A stretch of DNA of 34,715 nt from Christiangramia sp. (GCF_029937855.1 NZ_JAPYPC010000035.1:1-34715); one strand, 5' to 3'; positions 7,135 to 16,067 are shown, counted from the first letter of the stretch. The notes: a model not told the origin generated them from the sequence alone. A program made the numbers and translations.

Positions 7135-9348
7135 CTACATATTTTTTTTGAAATCTTCCAATAGGTCACGCACCTTGGGAGTGCCTTCCACATAATATCT
7201 CGCACTGGTTTTCTTGATTCCTACTTTTACCGTATAAGATGATTCCGGCAGGTCCTGAAACATATATTCATCTGTCCAGTCATCCCCAATGGCAAAGACG
7301 AAATCGTAATCCTTTCCAACCAGTTTTTTGGAAGACGCCTTTCCTTTGTTTACACCACTACTTTTTATTTCAAGTACTTTATTTCCTTCCAAAACGCTTA
7401 AACCACGATTGGAGATTAGTTCTTTTAGCACATTACTTAATTCATTCGCTCTAATTTCACCCAGTTCAGGATCTGCCTTTCTGTAATGCCAGGCCAGGGA
7501 ATAGTTTTTTTCCTCAATAAAAGTACCCGGTGTACGGTCTACAAAGTTTTCTATCACCGGTCTTACCGCATCCATCCATTCACTTTTCACATTTTCTGAA
7601 AGTTCCCATTCACCATCTATCTGTCTCATCCATACCCCATGTTCAGAAATTAGCTCTACGGGAATATCTTGCCACCAGGTTCCAAGTGTATTTTTATCAC
7701 GCCCGCTTATTAAGATTACATCTGTATTTTCGGCAGCATTCAGAGATCTTATCAGTTCTTTTAGTTCTGCGTCAGGTTTAGCATTTTCAGGTTTATCTAC
7801 GAAATTCACAAGCGTACCATCATAATCGATAAATAAGATTCTTTTTTTTGCGTTTTTGAACTGATTCATGATCTCATTAGAAATAGCAGGTGTTATCCTT
7901 ATAGCTTTAAAGGCATCCCGGTTTTCCTTTGTTTTTCTTAGAGATTTCATAAAATCTTCAGCCCATTTCTCCACACTATATCTCCGTAATCTTTTCTGAA
8001 GCATTTTATTTCTCTCTACCTGCTCTTCTTTAGGCATTTCAAAAGCCGTTTTTAAAGCTTCCGATATTTGTTCAAAATTATTTGGATTAATGATAAGCGC
8101 TTCGTTCATTTCGTGCGCAGCACCTGCCATTTCACTTAAAATAAGTACTCCTGTTTTATTTGTTCTTGTTGCTATATATTCCTTGGCAACCAGGTTCATT
8201 CCATCTCGAATAGGGGTTAATAAAGCAATATCACAAGTGGTATAAAGATCTATGAGATTTTCAAAAGGCATGGACCTATAAAAATACCAGATGGGGGTCC
8301 AGCTAACCGTAGAAAACTTACCATTTATCCTGCCCACAAGCTCATCTACTTCTTTTTTCAATCTTCTGTATTGGGGAACATTCGACCGGGATGGAACCGC
8401 TAACATGACCAGCCTCACTTTTTCTATAAATTCAGGATTTTTATCGAGAAAATATTCATAAGCTCTTATTCGGTGGGCAATTCCCTTGGTATAATCCAGC
8501 CTATCTATACTTAGAATCAATTTGGCATCTGGAGTTGCTTCAAGGTGATGATCTAATCTTTTTTGAAGTTCAGACTGTTCTGCTGAAGTACTTTCAAAGT
8601 GATCTAATGCCGCCTGTTCAAACTTCTTGTAATCAATTCCCATGGGAAAGGAATCTACTTTTACGATTCTGTCTGGCAACGTAATTTCATTGAAATCTAC
8701 CTGATGTCTTAAAATCCTACTTACTGAACTTAAAAAATGGCGTTCATAATCATAGGTGTGAAATCCTATGAGATCTGCTCCTAATACTCCTTTAAGTACT
8801 TCATCTCTCCAGGGTAAAGTTCTAAACACCTCATAAGATGGAAACGGGATATGATTGAAAAACCCAATGATCGCTTCCGGAGCTTTCTCCCTGATCATAT
8901 TGGGAACGAGCAATAATTGATAATCATGTACCCAAATAATATCACCATCTTCATAATGCTTCAGAATTTCATCGGCATACCTCTGATTTACCTGCTTATA
9001 ATAGGTCCAGTACTCATCATCAGATTCGGTATATTCCATAAAATAATGAAATAAAGGCCAAATAGTTCTATTGCTGAAGCCGTAATAAAATCCATCAATT
9101 TCATCTGAAGTAAGATGTACCGCCACACAATTCTCTTCTTTTGCTTTTTTCTGAACTTCCTCTACAAGATGCTCTGGGATCTCCTCCCGGGTAAGCCCGG
9201 GCCAGCCAATCCAGACACTATCGCCGTCCTTATGGAATGATTTCAAGCCTGTTGCGAGCCCACCAACGCTTGGAGTTACCTCCAAATCGTCATTTTCTAT
9301 TGAAATTTGCAGGGGTAATCGGTTAGAAATAATGATGGTTTTGCTCAT
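7135..9348 (-). CDS. otsAB: Bifunctional trehalose-6-phosphate synthase/phosphatase (OtsA-OtsB fusion)
   Basis: 737 residues. The N-terminal GT20 domain (about 1-480) makes trehalose-6-phosphate from a nucleotide-glucose and glucose-6-phosphate. It shows SNRLPL (8-13), GGLATGL (29-35), WIGWPG (46-51), WVHDYQLLLVPNMIR (139-153), GFFNHIPFP (162-170), DRLDYTKGI (282-290) and RDGMNLVAKEY (381-391). The C-terminal HAD phosphatase (about 500-735) shows DYDGT with nucleophile Asp508, SGR (548-550), SEHGVW (568-573) and GDDWTDEYMF (688-697), and removes the phosphate to give trehalose. The fused order is common in Bacteroidota and yeast-like TPS proteins. The gene is divergent from the GH15 gene across a 95-bp shared promoter region. 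Trehalose is a compatible solute, and an MscS channel lies nearby, which suggests osmotic stress. Confidence 0.95.
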   Translation of the reverse strand: MSKTIIISNRLPLQISIENDDLEVTPSVGGLATGLKSFHKDGDSVWIGWPGLTREEIPEHLVEEVQKKAKEENCVAVHLTSDEIDGFYYGFSNRTIWPLFHYFMEYTESDDEYWTYYKQVNQRYADEILKHYEDGDIIWVHDYQLLLVPNMIREKAPEAIIGFFNHIPFPSYEVFRTLPWRDEVLKGVLGADLIGFHTYDYERHFLSSVSRILRHQVDFNEITLPDRIVKVDSFPMGIDYKKFEQAALDHFESTSAEQSELQKRLDHHLEATPDAKLILSIDRLDYTKGIAHRIRAYEYFLDKNPEFIEKVRLVMLAVPSRSNVPQYRRLKKEVDELVGRINGKFSTVSWTPIWYFYRSMPFENLIDLYTTCDIALLTPIRDGMNLVAKEYIATRTNKTGVLILSEMAGAAHEMNEALIINPNNFEQISEALKTAFEMPKEEQVERNKMLQKRLRRYSVEKWAEDFMKSLRKTKENRDAFKAIRITPAISNEIMNQFKNAKKRILFIDYDGTLVNFVDKPENAKPDAELKELIRSLNAAENTDVILISGRDKNTLGTWWQDIPVELISEHGVWMRQIDGEWELSENVKSEWMDAVRPVIENFVDRTPGTFIEEKNYSLAWHYRKADPELGEIRANELSNVLKELISNRGLSVLEGNKVLEIKSSGVNKGKASSKKLVGKDYDFVFAIGDDWTDEYMFQDLPESSYTVKVGIKKTSARYYVEGTPKVRDLLEDFKKNM

Positions 9349-9443
9349 AATAAATTGTAAATGGCGTTGTGACGAATTTGTTTTTTATTAAATTTCCGAA
9401 AATCATTTTACACAGCCATTGATTTATAAGATTTTTAAGATAT
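9349..9443. promoter_or_regulatory. Divergent promoter region, otsAB / GH15
   Basis: This is the only space for the promoters of the two divergent genes. On the plus strand TAAATTTC, in the stretch after TTTGTTTTTTAT near 9377-9405, is one base from the Bacteroidota -7 consensus TAnnTTTG. No exact box is seen on the minus strand. Shared regulation of trehalose synthesis and the hydrolase is likely but inferred. Confidence 0.35.
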
Positions 9444-11240
9444 ATGGATAACCTCGATTACGGAATAATAAGCAATTGTAAAAGTGCAGCCCTAATTTCA
9501 AAGACCGGATCTCTGGATTGGTGTTGTCTCCCGAATTTTGATTCCGCAGGTGTTTTTGCAAAAATACTTGACGAAAAAAAAGGGGGAAGTTTTGAAATTG
9601 TAGTAGAGGAGGATTATAAAATTGAGCAGGAATACCTGTGGGAAACCAATATTTTAAGTACTGTTTTCGATAACGGAACTGATTCTTTTCAGTTGATAGA
9701 TTTCATGCCAAGATACCAGCGCGAGGATGGTTCTTATTATGCTCCGCCAGATATCATTCGGTTTTTCAGATTAACAGGAGGCAAACCAAAATTCAGGATC
9801 ATTTATGACCCAAAATTGGAATTTGGAAGGGAAAAAACGCACAGCGAGAATAAAGGAGATTATATAAAAAGCTTTACGCGCCAAGGCAAATATGACTCTC
9901 TGTATTTTTATTCCAGTCTTAATCTCAAGGATATTCATCAGCAAAATGAAATAACTTTAGAAAGTAATGCTTACTGTCTTGTAGGTTATCATGAAAAGCT
10001 CGTTGAACAAAGTTTAGACAGGTCTTATCTCAAATTTCAGCGTACCAAGGTGTACTGGATGAACTGGAGTGACAAAACGACCCGCTACACTCATTACGGA
10101 AATGAAATAATGCGTAGTGCATTGGTTTTAAAAGCCCTGAGCTATAAAAAATCAGGCGCAGTGCTCGCGGCGGTTACCACCTCACTTCCGGAAACGATAG
10201 GAGAGGAGCGAAACTGGGATTATCGCTTTTGCTGGATACGCGATGCTTCCATGGTAATTAAAGTTATGGCGGGTCTGGGACATGTTAAATCTGCAAAGGA
10301 TTTTCTTCGGTTTATCATCAATATCATTCCTAATAAAGATGAGAAGATCCAGATCATGTATGGTATTAATGGGGAAAAGGAGCTTACCGAACATATTCTG
10401 AATCATTTAGATGGTTATAAAGGATCAAAACCTGTAAGAACAGGAAATGCGGCCTATATCCAGAAGCAAAATGATATCTACGGAATTTTAATGGAGGTTA
10501 TTTATCAGCAATTTTTAATGTTTGAAACTTCCCTGGAAAATTCAGAAGCACTCTGGACGGTGGTTAGGGGAATAGTGATGATTGTTGAAGAAAACTGGCG
10601 GAAACCAGATAAAGGAATTTGGGAACTTAGAACTGAAGATCGACACTTTGTATTCTCAAAACTACTTTGTTGGGTGGCGGTTGATAGAGCCATAAAAATA
10701 GGTGAGGTGCTTAGAATGGGTATAAATGATACCAAATGGAAAGCACTGAGGGAAGAAATTTACCAGGACATCTATGAGAATGGTTGGAATGAGGAGAAAC
10801 AGGCGTACACTCAGTTTTACGGATCTTCAGATCTGGATGCGTCCACTTTATTAATGCAATCGTATGGATTTATAGAGGCTGATGATCCAAGATTTATTAG
10901 TACGGTTCAGGCTACGGAAAAAGAACTTTGCGAGGATGGATTAATGTACAGGTACAGGAACACCGATGATTTTGGAAAACCTACTTCATCCTTCACTATT
11001 TGCACATTCTGGTTGATTGACAGTCTTTATAAAATTGGAGAGAAAAAGAAAGCAAAAAAAATGTTCGATCGGCTTTTATCTTACAGTAACCATCTGGGCT
11101 TGTTTAGTGAGGATATCGACTTTGAAACCAAACGTTTGCTGGGTAATTTTCCCCAGGCATATTCTCATTTGGCTTTAATAGAAACGGCAGCTAATTTTAG
11201 TAAGGGGATTGCCACCGAAGGAATGATATTTCAGGATTAA
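9444..11240 (+). CDS. Glycoside hydrolase family 15 protein (glucoamylase or trehalase type)
   Basis: 598 residues, no signal peptide, so cytoplasmic. The N-terminal beta-sandwich (about 1-215) starts with the family-typical LDYGIISNCKSAALISKTGSLDWCCLP pattern, of which I note the SLDWCCLP portion (23-30). The (alpha/alpha)6 catalytic domain begins near residue 220 and contains GEERNWDYRFCWIRDAS (253-269), with the catalytic-acid-region Glu residues and the WDYR-CW-RD signature. Near the C-terminus GLFSEDID followed by LGNFPQAYSHLALI carries the catalytic base region. GH15 enzymes of this cytoplasmic kind include glucoamylases and actinobacterial trehalases. Being divergent from otsAB, trehalose turnover is an attractive role, but the substrate cannot be read from the sequence. 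It converges with mscS, overlapping by 4 bp. Confidence 0.9.
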   Translation: MDNLDYGIISNCKSAALISKTGSLDWCCLPNFDSAGVFAKILDEKKGGSFEIVVEEDYKIEQEYLWETNILSTVFDNGTDSFQLIDFMPRYQREDGSYYAPPDIIRFFRLTGGKPKFRIIYDPKLEFGREKTHSENKGDYIKSFTRQGKYDSLYFYSSLNLKDIHQQNEITLESNAYCLVGYHEKLVEQSLDRSYLKFQRTKVYWMNWSDKTTRYTHYGNEIMRSALVLKALSYKKSGAVLAAVTTSLPETIGEERNWDYRFCWIRDASMVIKVMAGLGHVKSAKDFLRFIINIIPNKDEKIQIMYGINGEKELTEHILNHLDGYKGSKPVRTGNAAYIQKQNDIYGILMEVIYQQFLMFETSLENSEALWTVVRGIVMIVEENWRKPDKGIWELRTEDRHFVFSKLLCWVAVDRAIKIGEVLRMGINDTKWKALREEIYQDIYENGWNEEKQAYTQFYGSSDLDASTLLMQSYGFIEADDPRFISTVQATEKELCEDGLMYRYRNTDDFGKPTSSFTICTFWLIDSLYKIGEKKKAKKMFDRLLSYSNHLGLFSEDIDFETKRLLGNFPQAYSHLALIETAANFSKGIATEGMIFQD

Positions 11241-12286
11241 AGATCCATTTCATTCTTTTTAATGCTTATCCTGGTTTTAGGTAAATGTTCCGGATATTTA
11301 TCCTGAATGAATGCTAATAGTTTTTCCCTTAAATATACCCGGAGGTCCCAGGCTGTAGGAGAATCTTTAGCACTTACCAGTACCCTTAATTCTACAGTTT
11401 TTTCTGAAGCATTGGTCACTTGTAGCACATTCACATTCCCGTCCCAGAGATTTGTATTATTTAATAACCTGGTTTGTTCTTCCCGTATAACTTCAACAGG
11501 AAGACCATAATCGGTATAAATAAATACCGTTCCCAAAATATCAGCTGAGGTTCTGGTCCAGTTTTGGAAGGTCTTTTCAATGAAATAAGTAGTAGGAACT
11601 ACCAGTCTTCTTTTATCCCAAATTCTAACTACTACATAAGTAAGGTTAATTTCTTCAATCCATCCCCATTCGCCCTCAACAATTACTACATCATCCAGGC
11701 GAATTGGTTGGGTAATAGCTATTTGTATTCCGGCCAGAAGTGTTCCAATAGCTTTTTGAGCGGCCAAGCCAATTATGATGCCCGCGATCCCTGCAGAAGT
11801 TAATAGGCTTACCCCAACAGATCTAATACTTTCAAAACTCATAAGTGCTATACCTACAGATAATGTTACGATTATGAAAATGATAATATTTTCCAGGATA
11901 GTATATTGTGTATATACTTTCCGGGCTTTCAGGTTGTTGGTGCTAGTTACATCATACTTTCTTAACATTCTCTTTTTAAATACCTTAAAGAAAATAATGA
12001 GGAACCACGCCATACCAAGTATTATGGTAATTGTACTTATATGACCTACAATTAACCTGGTAGCTTCAAATCTAAAAATATCACTTATCACGGCTATCTT
12101 GGCGATAAGGGAAGCTAAAAAGATCAAAAGTGGTACTCTTAGCTTTTCAGCAAAATCTACTGGTAGAATATTCCGCGGATTTTTACCTATTCTCTTTAAA
12201 ATATAAAAAGTAATACCAAAACTCAGTATTAAAGTAAGGGTTCCGATAATAAGATAAGTAAGTCCGCTTTTTTCCAGATTTAACAT
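11237..12286 (-). CDS. Small-conductance mechanosensitive ion channel (MscS family)
   Basis: 349 residues. Hydrophobic helices lie at about residues 8-30, 50-70, 82-103 and 130-150. The pore-lining helix and its glycine/alanine packing face are at 153-190 (SVGVSLLTSAGIAGIIIGLAAQKAIG region, of which GIAGIIIGLAAQ is the core). The beta domain follows (LDDVVIVEGEWGWIEEINL; VVRIWDKRRLVVPTTYF), then the C-terminal alpha/beta domain. MscS channels open when membrane tension rises after hypo-osmotic shock and release solutes such as trehalose. The four membrane helices before the pore helix number more than in E. coli MscS, which has three TM helices in total. The 3' end overlaps that of the GH15 gene by 4 bp in tail-to-tail orientation. 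Confidence 0.92.
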   Translation of the reverse strand: MLNLEKSGLTYLIIGTLTLILSFGITFYILKRIGKNPRNILPVDFAEKLRVPLLIFLASLIAKIAVISDIFRFEATRLIVGHISTITIILGMAWFLIIFFKVFKKRMLRKYDVTSTNNLKARKVYTQYTILENIIIFIIVTLSVGIALMSFESIRSVGVSLLTSAGIAGIIIGLAAQKAIGTLLAGIQIAITQPIRLDDVVIVEGEWGWIEEINLTYVVVRIWDKRRLVVPTTYFIEKTFQNWTRTSADILGTVFIYTDYGLPVEVIREEQTRLLNNTNLWDGNVNVLQVTNASEKTVELRVLVSAKDSPTAWDLRVYLREKLLAFIQDKYPEHLPKTRISIKKNEMDL

Positions 12287-12460
12287 GCTAAAGACTTTAG
12301 AGAAAGCTAATTTAAAATTTTAATTTTTTATTGAGAAAGCGTTCTCCAAATTAACCTAAAAGGTAATAGTGTTAAGCAAGCAAAAACGTTTCCTTCTTAC
12401 AAGCCATGGTCAGGTGATAAATGCCACTGGGCAAGTTGATTTTAATTTTTGCAAAACAAA

Positions 12461-12484
12461 AAAGCCACCAATCAAGGTGGCTTT
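12461..12484 (-). terminator. Terminator of the beta-oxidation operon
   Basis: Perfect 9-bp stem AAAGCCACC (12461-12469) / GGTGGCTTT (12476-12484), 6-nt loop. On the minus strand it is followed by TTTGTTTTGC. It lies about 24 bp past the acyl-CoA dehydrogenase stop, ending the transcript that starts at marR. The rest of 12287-12460 holds the mscS promoter region and no gene. Confidence 0.85.
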
Positions 12485-12507
12485 CTTCAGTTTAAAAGAA
12501 TGTTCCT

Positions 12508-14316
12508 TTAGAAACAATACTTATTTTCAGAAGTCAGTTTTTCAGCGACTGTATTTCTTAATTCAACAACATTCGGCATATTGGTATATTTAGTGAACCT
12601 TTTAAGACCCATCAACATCATACGTTGTTCGTCACCTTCAGCAAAAGAACCAATTCCTTCTTTAGCTTTACTATTAATAATATCTACAGCATGGTACAAA
12701 TATAATTTGGCCATGGCGATCTGTTCTTTTTGAGCATCTACTCCTAATTTCTTAGCATTTTTCTCTGCTCTTAAAATTCCAGATTCTGCCATATAGATCT
12801 CGATAAGGATATCAGAAGCTGCTAAAAGTAATTGCTGATGCTCTTCCAGTTGAGGTCCAAATTTCTGAACCGCGCTTCCGGCTACCATCAAAAACACTTT
12901 TTTTAATTTCGCAACCATTTCTTTTTCTTCAGCAAATAATTCAGAATAATCAGGTTTATCCATGGAGGGAATTCCGGTTAATTCATCTGCCACTTTAGTT
13001 GCAGGTCCTAGAAGATCTACGTGACCTTTCATAGCTTTCTTTACCAGCATTCCCACAGATAACATTCTGTTGATCTCGTTGGTGCCTTCGTAAATACGCG
13101 CAATTCTGGCATCTCTCCATGCAGATTCCATTGGGGTATCTGCAGAGAATCCCATTCCGCCATACACCTGTATACCTTCATCGCTACAATTCTGAACATC
13201 TTCAGAACACGCTACCTTAAGAATGGAACATTCTATGGCATATTCTTCCACACCTTTCAATTCAGCTTCTGAATGTGAGGCTCCTTCTTCTAGCCGGATG
13301 TTAATTCTGTCTTCAATATTCTTGGCTGCACGGTAAGATGCTGCTTCGCCAACATAGGCTGAAGTAGCCATTTCTGCTAACTTAGACTTGATCGCCCCAA
13401 ACTTAGCGATAGGAGTATCAAACTGAACCCTGTCATTGGCATATTTCACGGAAAGATCTGTGACTCTTCTTTGAGCATCCAGAGAAGCCGCGGCTAATTT
13501 AATTCGACCAACGTTTAGAGCATTCATTGCGATCTTGAAGCCATTTCCACGTTCTGAAAGCATATTTTCAACAGGAACTTTTGTTTCATTGAAAAATACC
13601 TGGCGGGTAGAAGAGGAGTGGATCCCTAACTTCTTTTCTTCTTCACCAAAACTGATTCCATTTTCCTTATCATTTTCAACGATAAATCCGGTGATATTCT
13701 TATCATCTTCAATTCTTGCGAATACAATAAAAACGTCGGCAAATCCGGCATTGGAAATCCACATTTTCTGTCCGCTAATACTATAATGTTTTCCATCCTC
13801 AGAAAGGACTGCTTTAGTTTTTCCCGAATTCGCATCAGATCCGGCTCCAGGTTCAGTTAGACAGTAGGCTCCAAACCACTCACCGGTTGCAAGTTTCGGA
13901 ACATATTTTTTCTTCTGCTCCTCAGTTCCATATAGCGTAATAGGCATCGTACCAATTCCAGTGTGTGCACCAAAAGCAGTGGCAATAGAACCGGTAGCTC
14001 CCGAGATATAGTCACAAACGAGCATCGTGGAAACGAATCCCATTCCGAGTCCGTCATATTCCTCTGGCACAGCAACTCCTAAGAAACCGAGTTCTCCGGC
14101 TTTACGCATAATTTCCTCAGTTAAAGCGTAATTTTTCTTTTCGAACTCCTCTTTATTCGGCCAAATTTCGCGTTCCACAAATTCCTTAACAGAATCGCGC
14201 ATCATTTTTTGTTCCTCATTGAAATCTTCTGGTGTGAAAACATCTTCGCTTTTAGTCTCTTTTACCAGGAATTGACCACCTCTTAAAATATCCTTTTTTG
14301 CTGTATCTGTACTCAT
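12508..14316 (-). CDS. Acyl-CoA dehydrogenase (long ~600-residue form)
   Basis: 602 residues, cytoplasmic flavoenzyme that introduces the trans-2 double bond into acyl-CoA, the first step of beta-oxidation. The N-terminal helical domain covers about 35-145; the FAD/substrate loop LTEPGAGSDANSG is at 153-165 and MWISNAGFADVF at 185-196; the C-terminal helical domain has YGGMGF (385-390) and the catalytic base Glu410 in IYEGTNEINR (408-417). About 180 extra residues after 420 place it with the VLCAD/ACAD9-like long forms rather than the roughly 390-residue short-chain enzymes. It is the last gene of the marR-led operon, separated from the thiolase by about 109 bp of unusual repetitive spacer and followed by a strong terminator. 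Confidence 0.94.
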   Translation of the reverse strand: MSTDTAKKDILRGGQFLVKETKSEDVFTPEDFNEEQKMMRDSVKEFVEREIWPNKEEFEKKNYALTEEIMRKAGELGFLGVAVPEEYDGLGMGFVSTMLVCDYISGATGSIATAFGAHTGIGTMPITLYGTEEQKKKYVPKLATGEWFGAYCLTEPGAGSDANSGKTKAVLSEDGKHYSISGQKMWISNAGFADVFIVFARIEDDKNITGFIVENDKENGISFGEEEKKLGIHSSSTRQVFFNETKVPVENMLSERGNGFKIAMNALNVGRIKLAAASLDAQRRVTDLSVKYANDRVQFDTPIAKFGAIKSKLAEMATSAYVGEAASYRAAKNIEDRINIRLEEGASHSEAELKGVEEYAIECSILKVACSEDVQNCSDEGIQVYGGMGFSADTPMESAWRDARIARIYEGTNEINRMLSVGMLVKKAMKGHVDLLGPATKVADELTGIPSMDKPDYSELFAEEKEMVAKLKKVFLMVAGSAVQKFGPQLEEHQQLLLAASDILIEIYMAESGILRAEKNAKKLGVDAQKEQIAMAKLYLYHAVDIINSKAKEGIGSFAEGDEQRMMLMGLKRFTKYTNMPNVVELRNTVAEKLTSENKYCF

Positions 14317-14425
14317 CTTTTTTAGTATTTAGTAGTGAGAAATTAGTATTTAGAATCTCACTTAATGTTATTCTACTTATTTAAAGTTAACGAGTATCTC
14401 ATTACTAAGATCTCAATACTCAATT
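14317..14425. repeat. Repeat-rich spacer inside the beta-oxidation operon
   Basis: An AT-rich spacer between thiolase and acyl-CoA dehydrogenase. The 11-mer TTAGTATTTAG occurs twice (14322-14332 and 14343-14353, 21-bp period). Inverted pairs are GTGAGA (14335-14340) / TCTCAC (14356-14361) and GAGTAT (14392-14397) / ATACTC (14416-14421). No coding capacity is seen. It may be an insertion scar or a processing/attenuation element. Confidence 0.5.
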
Positions 14426-15619
14426 CTAATTCAGGAATTCAAAAACTCCCGCAGCGCCCTGTCCTGTACCTACGCACATGGTTACCATACAGTGCTTGTT
14501 CTTTAATTCACGCTTACGCATTTCATCAAAAATCTGCACTGAAAGTTTTGCTCCCGTACAACCAAGTGGGTGTCCCATAGAGATAGCACCACCGTTAGGA
14601 TTAACTTTGTCCTTATCAAGGCCTAGCTCTCTAATCACTGCTAATGACTGAGAAGCGAAAGCTTCATTCAATTCAATTAATTCCATATCATCCTGCTTAA
14701 GTCCGGCTTGTTTTAAAGCTTTCGGAATTGCATGAACCGGTCCTATCCCCATAATTCTTGGTTCCACACCAACGGCGGCATAACTAACCATTCTGGCAAT
14801 AGGTTCCAGATTTAGCTCTTTCACCATTTCTTCACTCATAACCATCACGAAAGCAGCGCCATCACTCATCTGAGAGGAATTACCAGCAGTAACGCTACCG
14901 CCTTCAGCAAATACGGGTCTAAGTTTATTAAGAACTTCAACAGAAGTATCTTTTCTTGGACCTTCATCTTTATTTACCGTGTAAGATCTTGTTTGTTTTT
15001 TACCATTATCATCTACATAAGTTTCATCAATGTTGATTGGAACGATCTGATCCTGGAAACGATCTTCCGCCTGGGCTTTTATTGCTTTTTGATGTGAAGC
15101 GTATGCAAACTCATCCTGATCTTCACGAGAAACTTTGTACTTGTTAGCAACCGCTTCGGCAGTTAATCCCATTCCCCAGTAATAATCTTCATTGCCTTCC
15201 TTGGCAACTTTATAATCAGGGACCGGTTTATAACCACCCATGGGGATATAGCTCATGCTTTCTGCACCCCCAGCTATTACACAATCGGCCATTCCACTTT
15301 GGATCTTAGCCGTTGCTATCGAAATTGTTTCCAGTCCTGAAGCACAATACCTGTTCACGGTCATACCAGGAACGTCTTCGATCTTTAATCCCATTAAGGA
15401 GATCAATCTACCCACGTTTAGTCCCTGCTCAGCTTCTGGCATCGCATTTCCAACCATCACGTCATCAATACGTGTTTTATCGAAATCTGGTAACTTATCC
15501 ATCATGTATTGAATCGTTTCAGCTGCCAGTTCATCTGGTCTTTTGAAGCGAAATACACCTCTTGGAGCTTTTCCTACTGCGGTTCTATATGCTTTTACTA
15601 TATATGCTGTTTTGTTCAT
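14426..15619 (-). CDS. Acetyl-CoA C-acyltransferase (3-ketoacyl-CoA thiolase)
   Basis: 397 residues from the ATG at 15619 (MNKTAYIVKAYRTAVGK). The open frame extends 11 codons further upstream to 15652, but those residues are not thiolase-like. The active-site nucleophile is Cys92 in NRYCASGLE, the catalytic His350 is in GGAISMGHPLGCTGA, and the second catalytic Cys382 is in CVGTGQGAAG at the C-terminus. All thiolase signatures are intact. The enzyme cleaves 3-ketoacyl-CoA with CoA to acetyl-CoA plus a shortened acyl-CoA, the last step of each beta-oxidation turn. It lies downstream of the fused dehydrogenase/hydratase and the S23-like gene in the same operon. Confidence 0.94.
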   Translation of the reverse strand: MNKTAYIVKAYRTAVGKAPRGVFRFKRPDELAAETIQYMMDKLPDFDKTRIDDVMVGNAMPEAEQGLNVGRLISLMGLKIEDVPGMTVNRYCASGLETISIATAKIQSGMADCVIAGGAESMSYIPMGGYKPVPDYKVAKEGNEDYYWGMGLTAEAVANKYKVSREDQDEFAYASHQKAIKAQAEDRFQDQIVPINIDETYVDDNGKKQTRSYTVNKDEGPRKDTSVEVLNKLRPVFAEGGSVTAGNSSQMSDGAAFVMVMSEEMVKELNLEPIARMVSYAAVGVEPRIMGIGPVHAIPKALKQAGLKQDDMELIELNEAFASQSLAVIRELGLDKDKVNPNGGAISMGHPLGCTGAKLSVQIFDEMRKRELKNKHCMVTMCVGTGQGAAGVFEFLN

Positions 15620-15679
15620 AGTTCTATTTTTTATTATGAAAATGTGATGCAAGAAACTCGATCTTAGATTCTAGACATT

Positions 15680-16036
15680 TCAGTTCAGTTTGTCCATAAA
15701 GGAACCTATCATTTTCTGAATTTGTAATATTCTATTTTCAAGATTAATAAATTCTTCTTCTAAAAGATAATTCTCATTCCTGGCTACAATTAATTGGGTT
15801 TCCCATTCGAAAGCCGAACCCAGGCTATTCTCAAGGAATTTTTTAAAGTGCCTATTTGTACTTTTACTTGATCCTTCTGCGATATTTGAAGGAATAGAAA
15901 CGGCGCATCTATTCATTTGAGAAATAAGATTAAATTTTTCAATTTCCGGAAAACTTCTGGTAAGTTTATAACTAGCACTTACCAAATTGATGCTCTCCTC
16001 CCAGATTTTCATTTTTTTAAAATTGTGCCGTCCCAT
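15680..16036 (-). CDS. Four-helix bundle protein, S23 (23S rRNA intervening-sequence protein) family
   Basis: 118 residues forming four predicted helices. It has the family signature: HNFKKMKIWEES at the start, SQMNRCAVSIPSNIAEGSSK in the middle (residues about 40-60) and an FLENSLGSAFEWETQL helix. The family was first seen in insertions within 23S rRNA genes, but many members, as here, are elsewhere. It shares its fold with Avd, the partner of diversity-generating reverse transcriptases; no such RT is in this window. It sits between the dehydrogenase/hydratase and thiolase genes, same strand, with gaps of 31 and 60 bp. Sequence with the TCTAGAC motif lies on both sides. The function is unknown; a nucleic-acid-binding role is inferred from relatives. 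The start at 16036 is chosen because similarity begins before the alternative ATG at 16012. Confidence 0.85.
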   Translation of the reverse strand: MGRHNFKKMKIWEESINLVSASYKLTRSFPEIEKFNLISQMNRCAVSIPSNIAEGSSKSTNRHFKKFLENSLGSAFEWETQLIVARNENYLLEEEFINLENRILQIQKMIGSFMDKLN

Positions 16037-16067
16037 GTCCAGTTTCTATAAATCCAGTCTCTAGACT

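Noticed and set aside
12369-12593. Plus-strand open frame of 74 codons
   Set aside because: It runs through the strong terminator at 12461-12484 and overlaps the end of the acyl-CoA dehydrogenase gene; it has no family-like features.
15680-16036. Part of a diversity-generating retroelement (Avd-like protein)
   Set aside because: No reverse transcriptase, template/variable repeat pair or variable target gene is found anywhere in the window.
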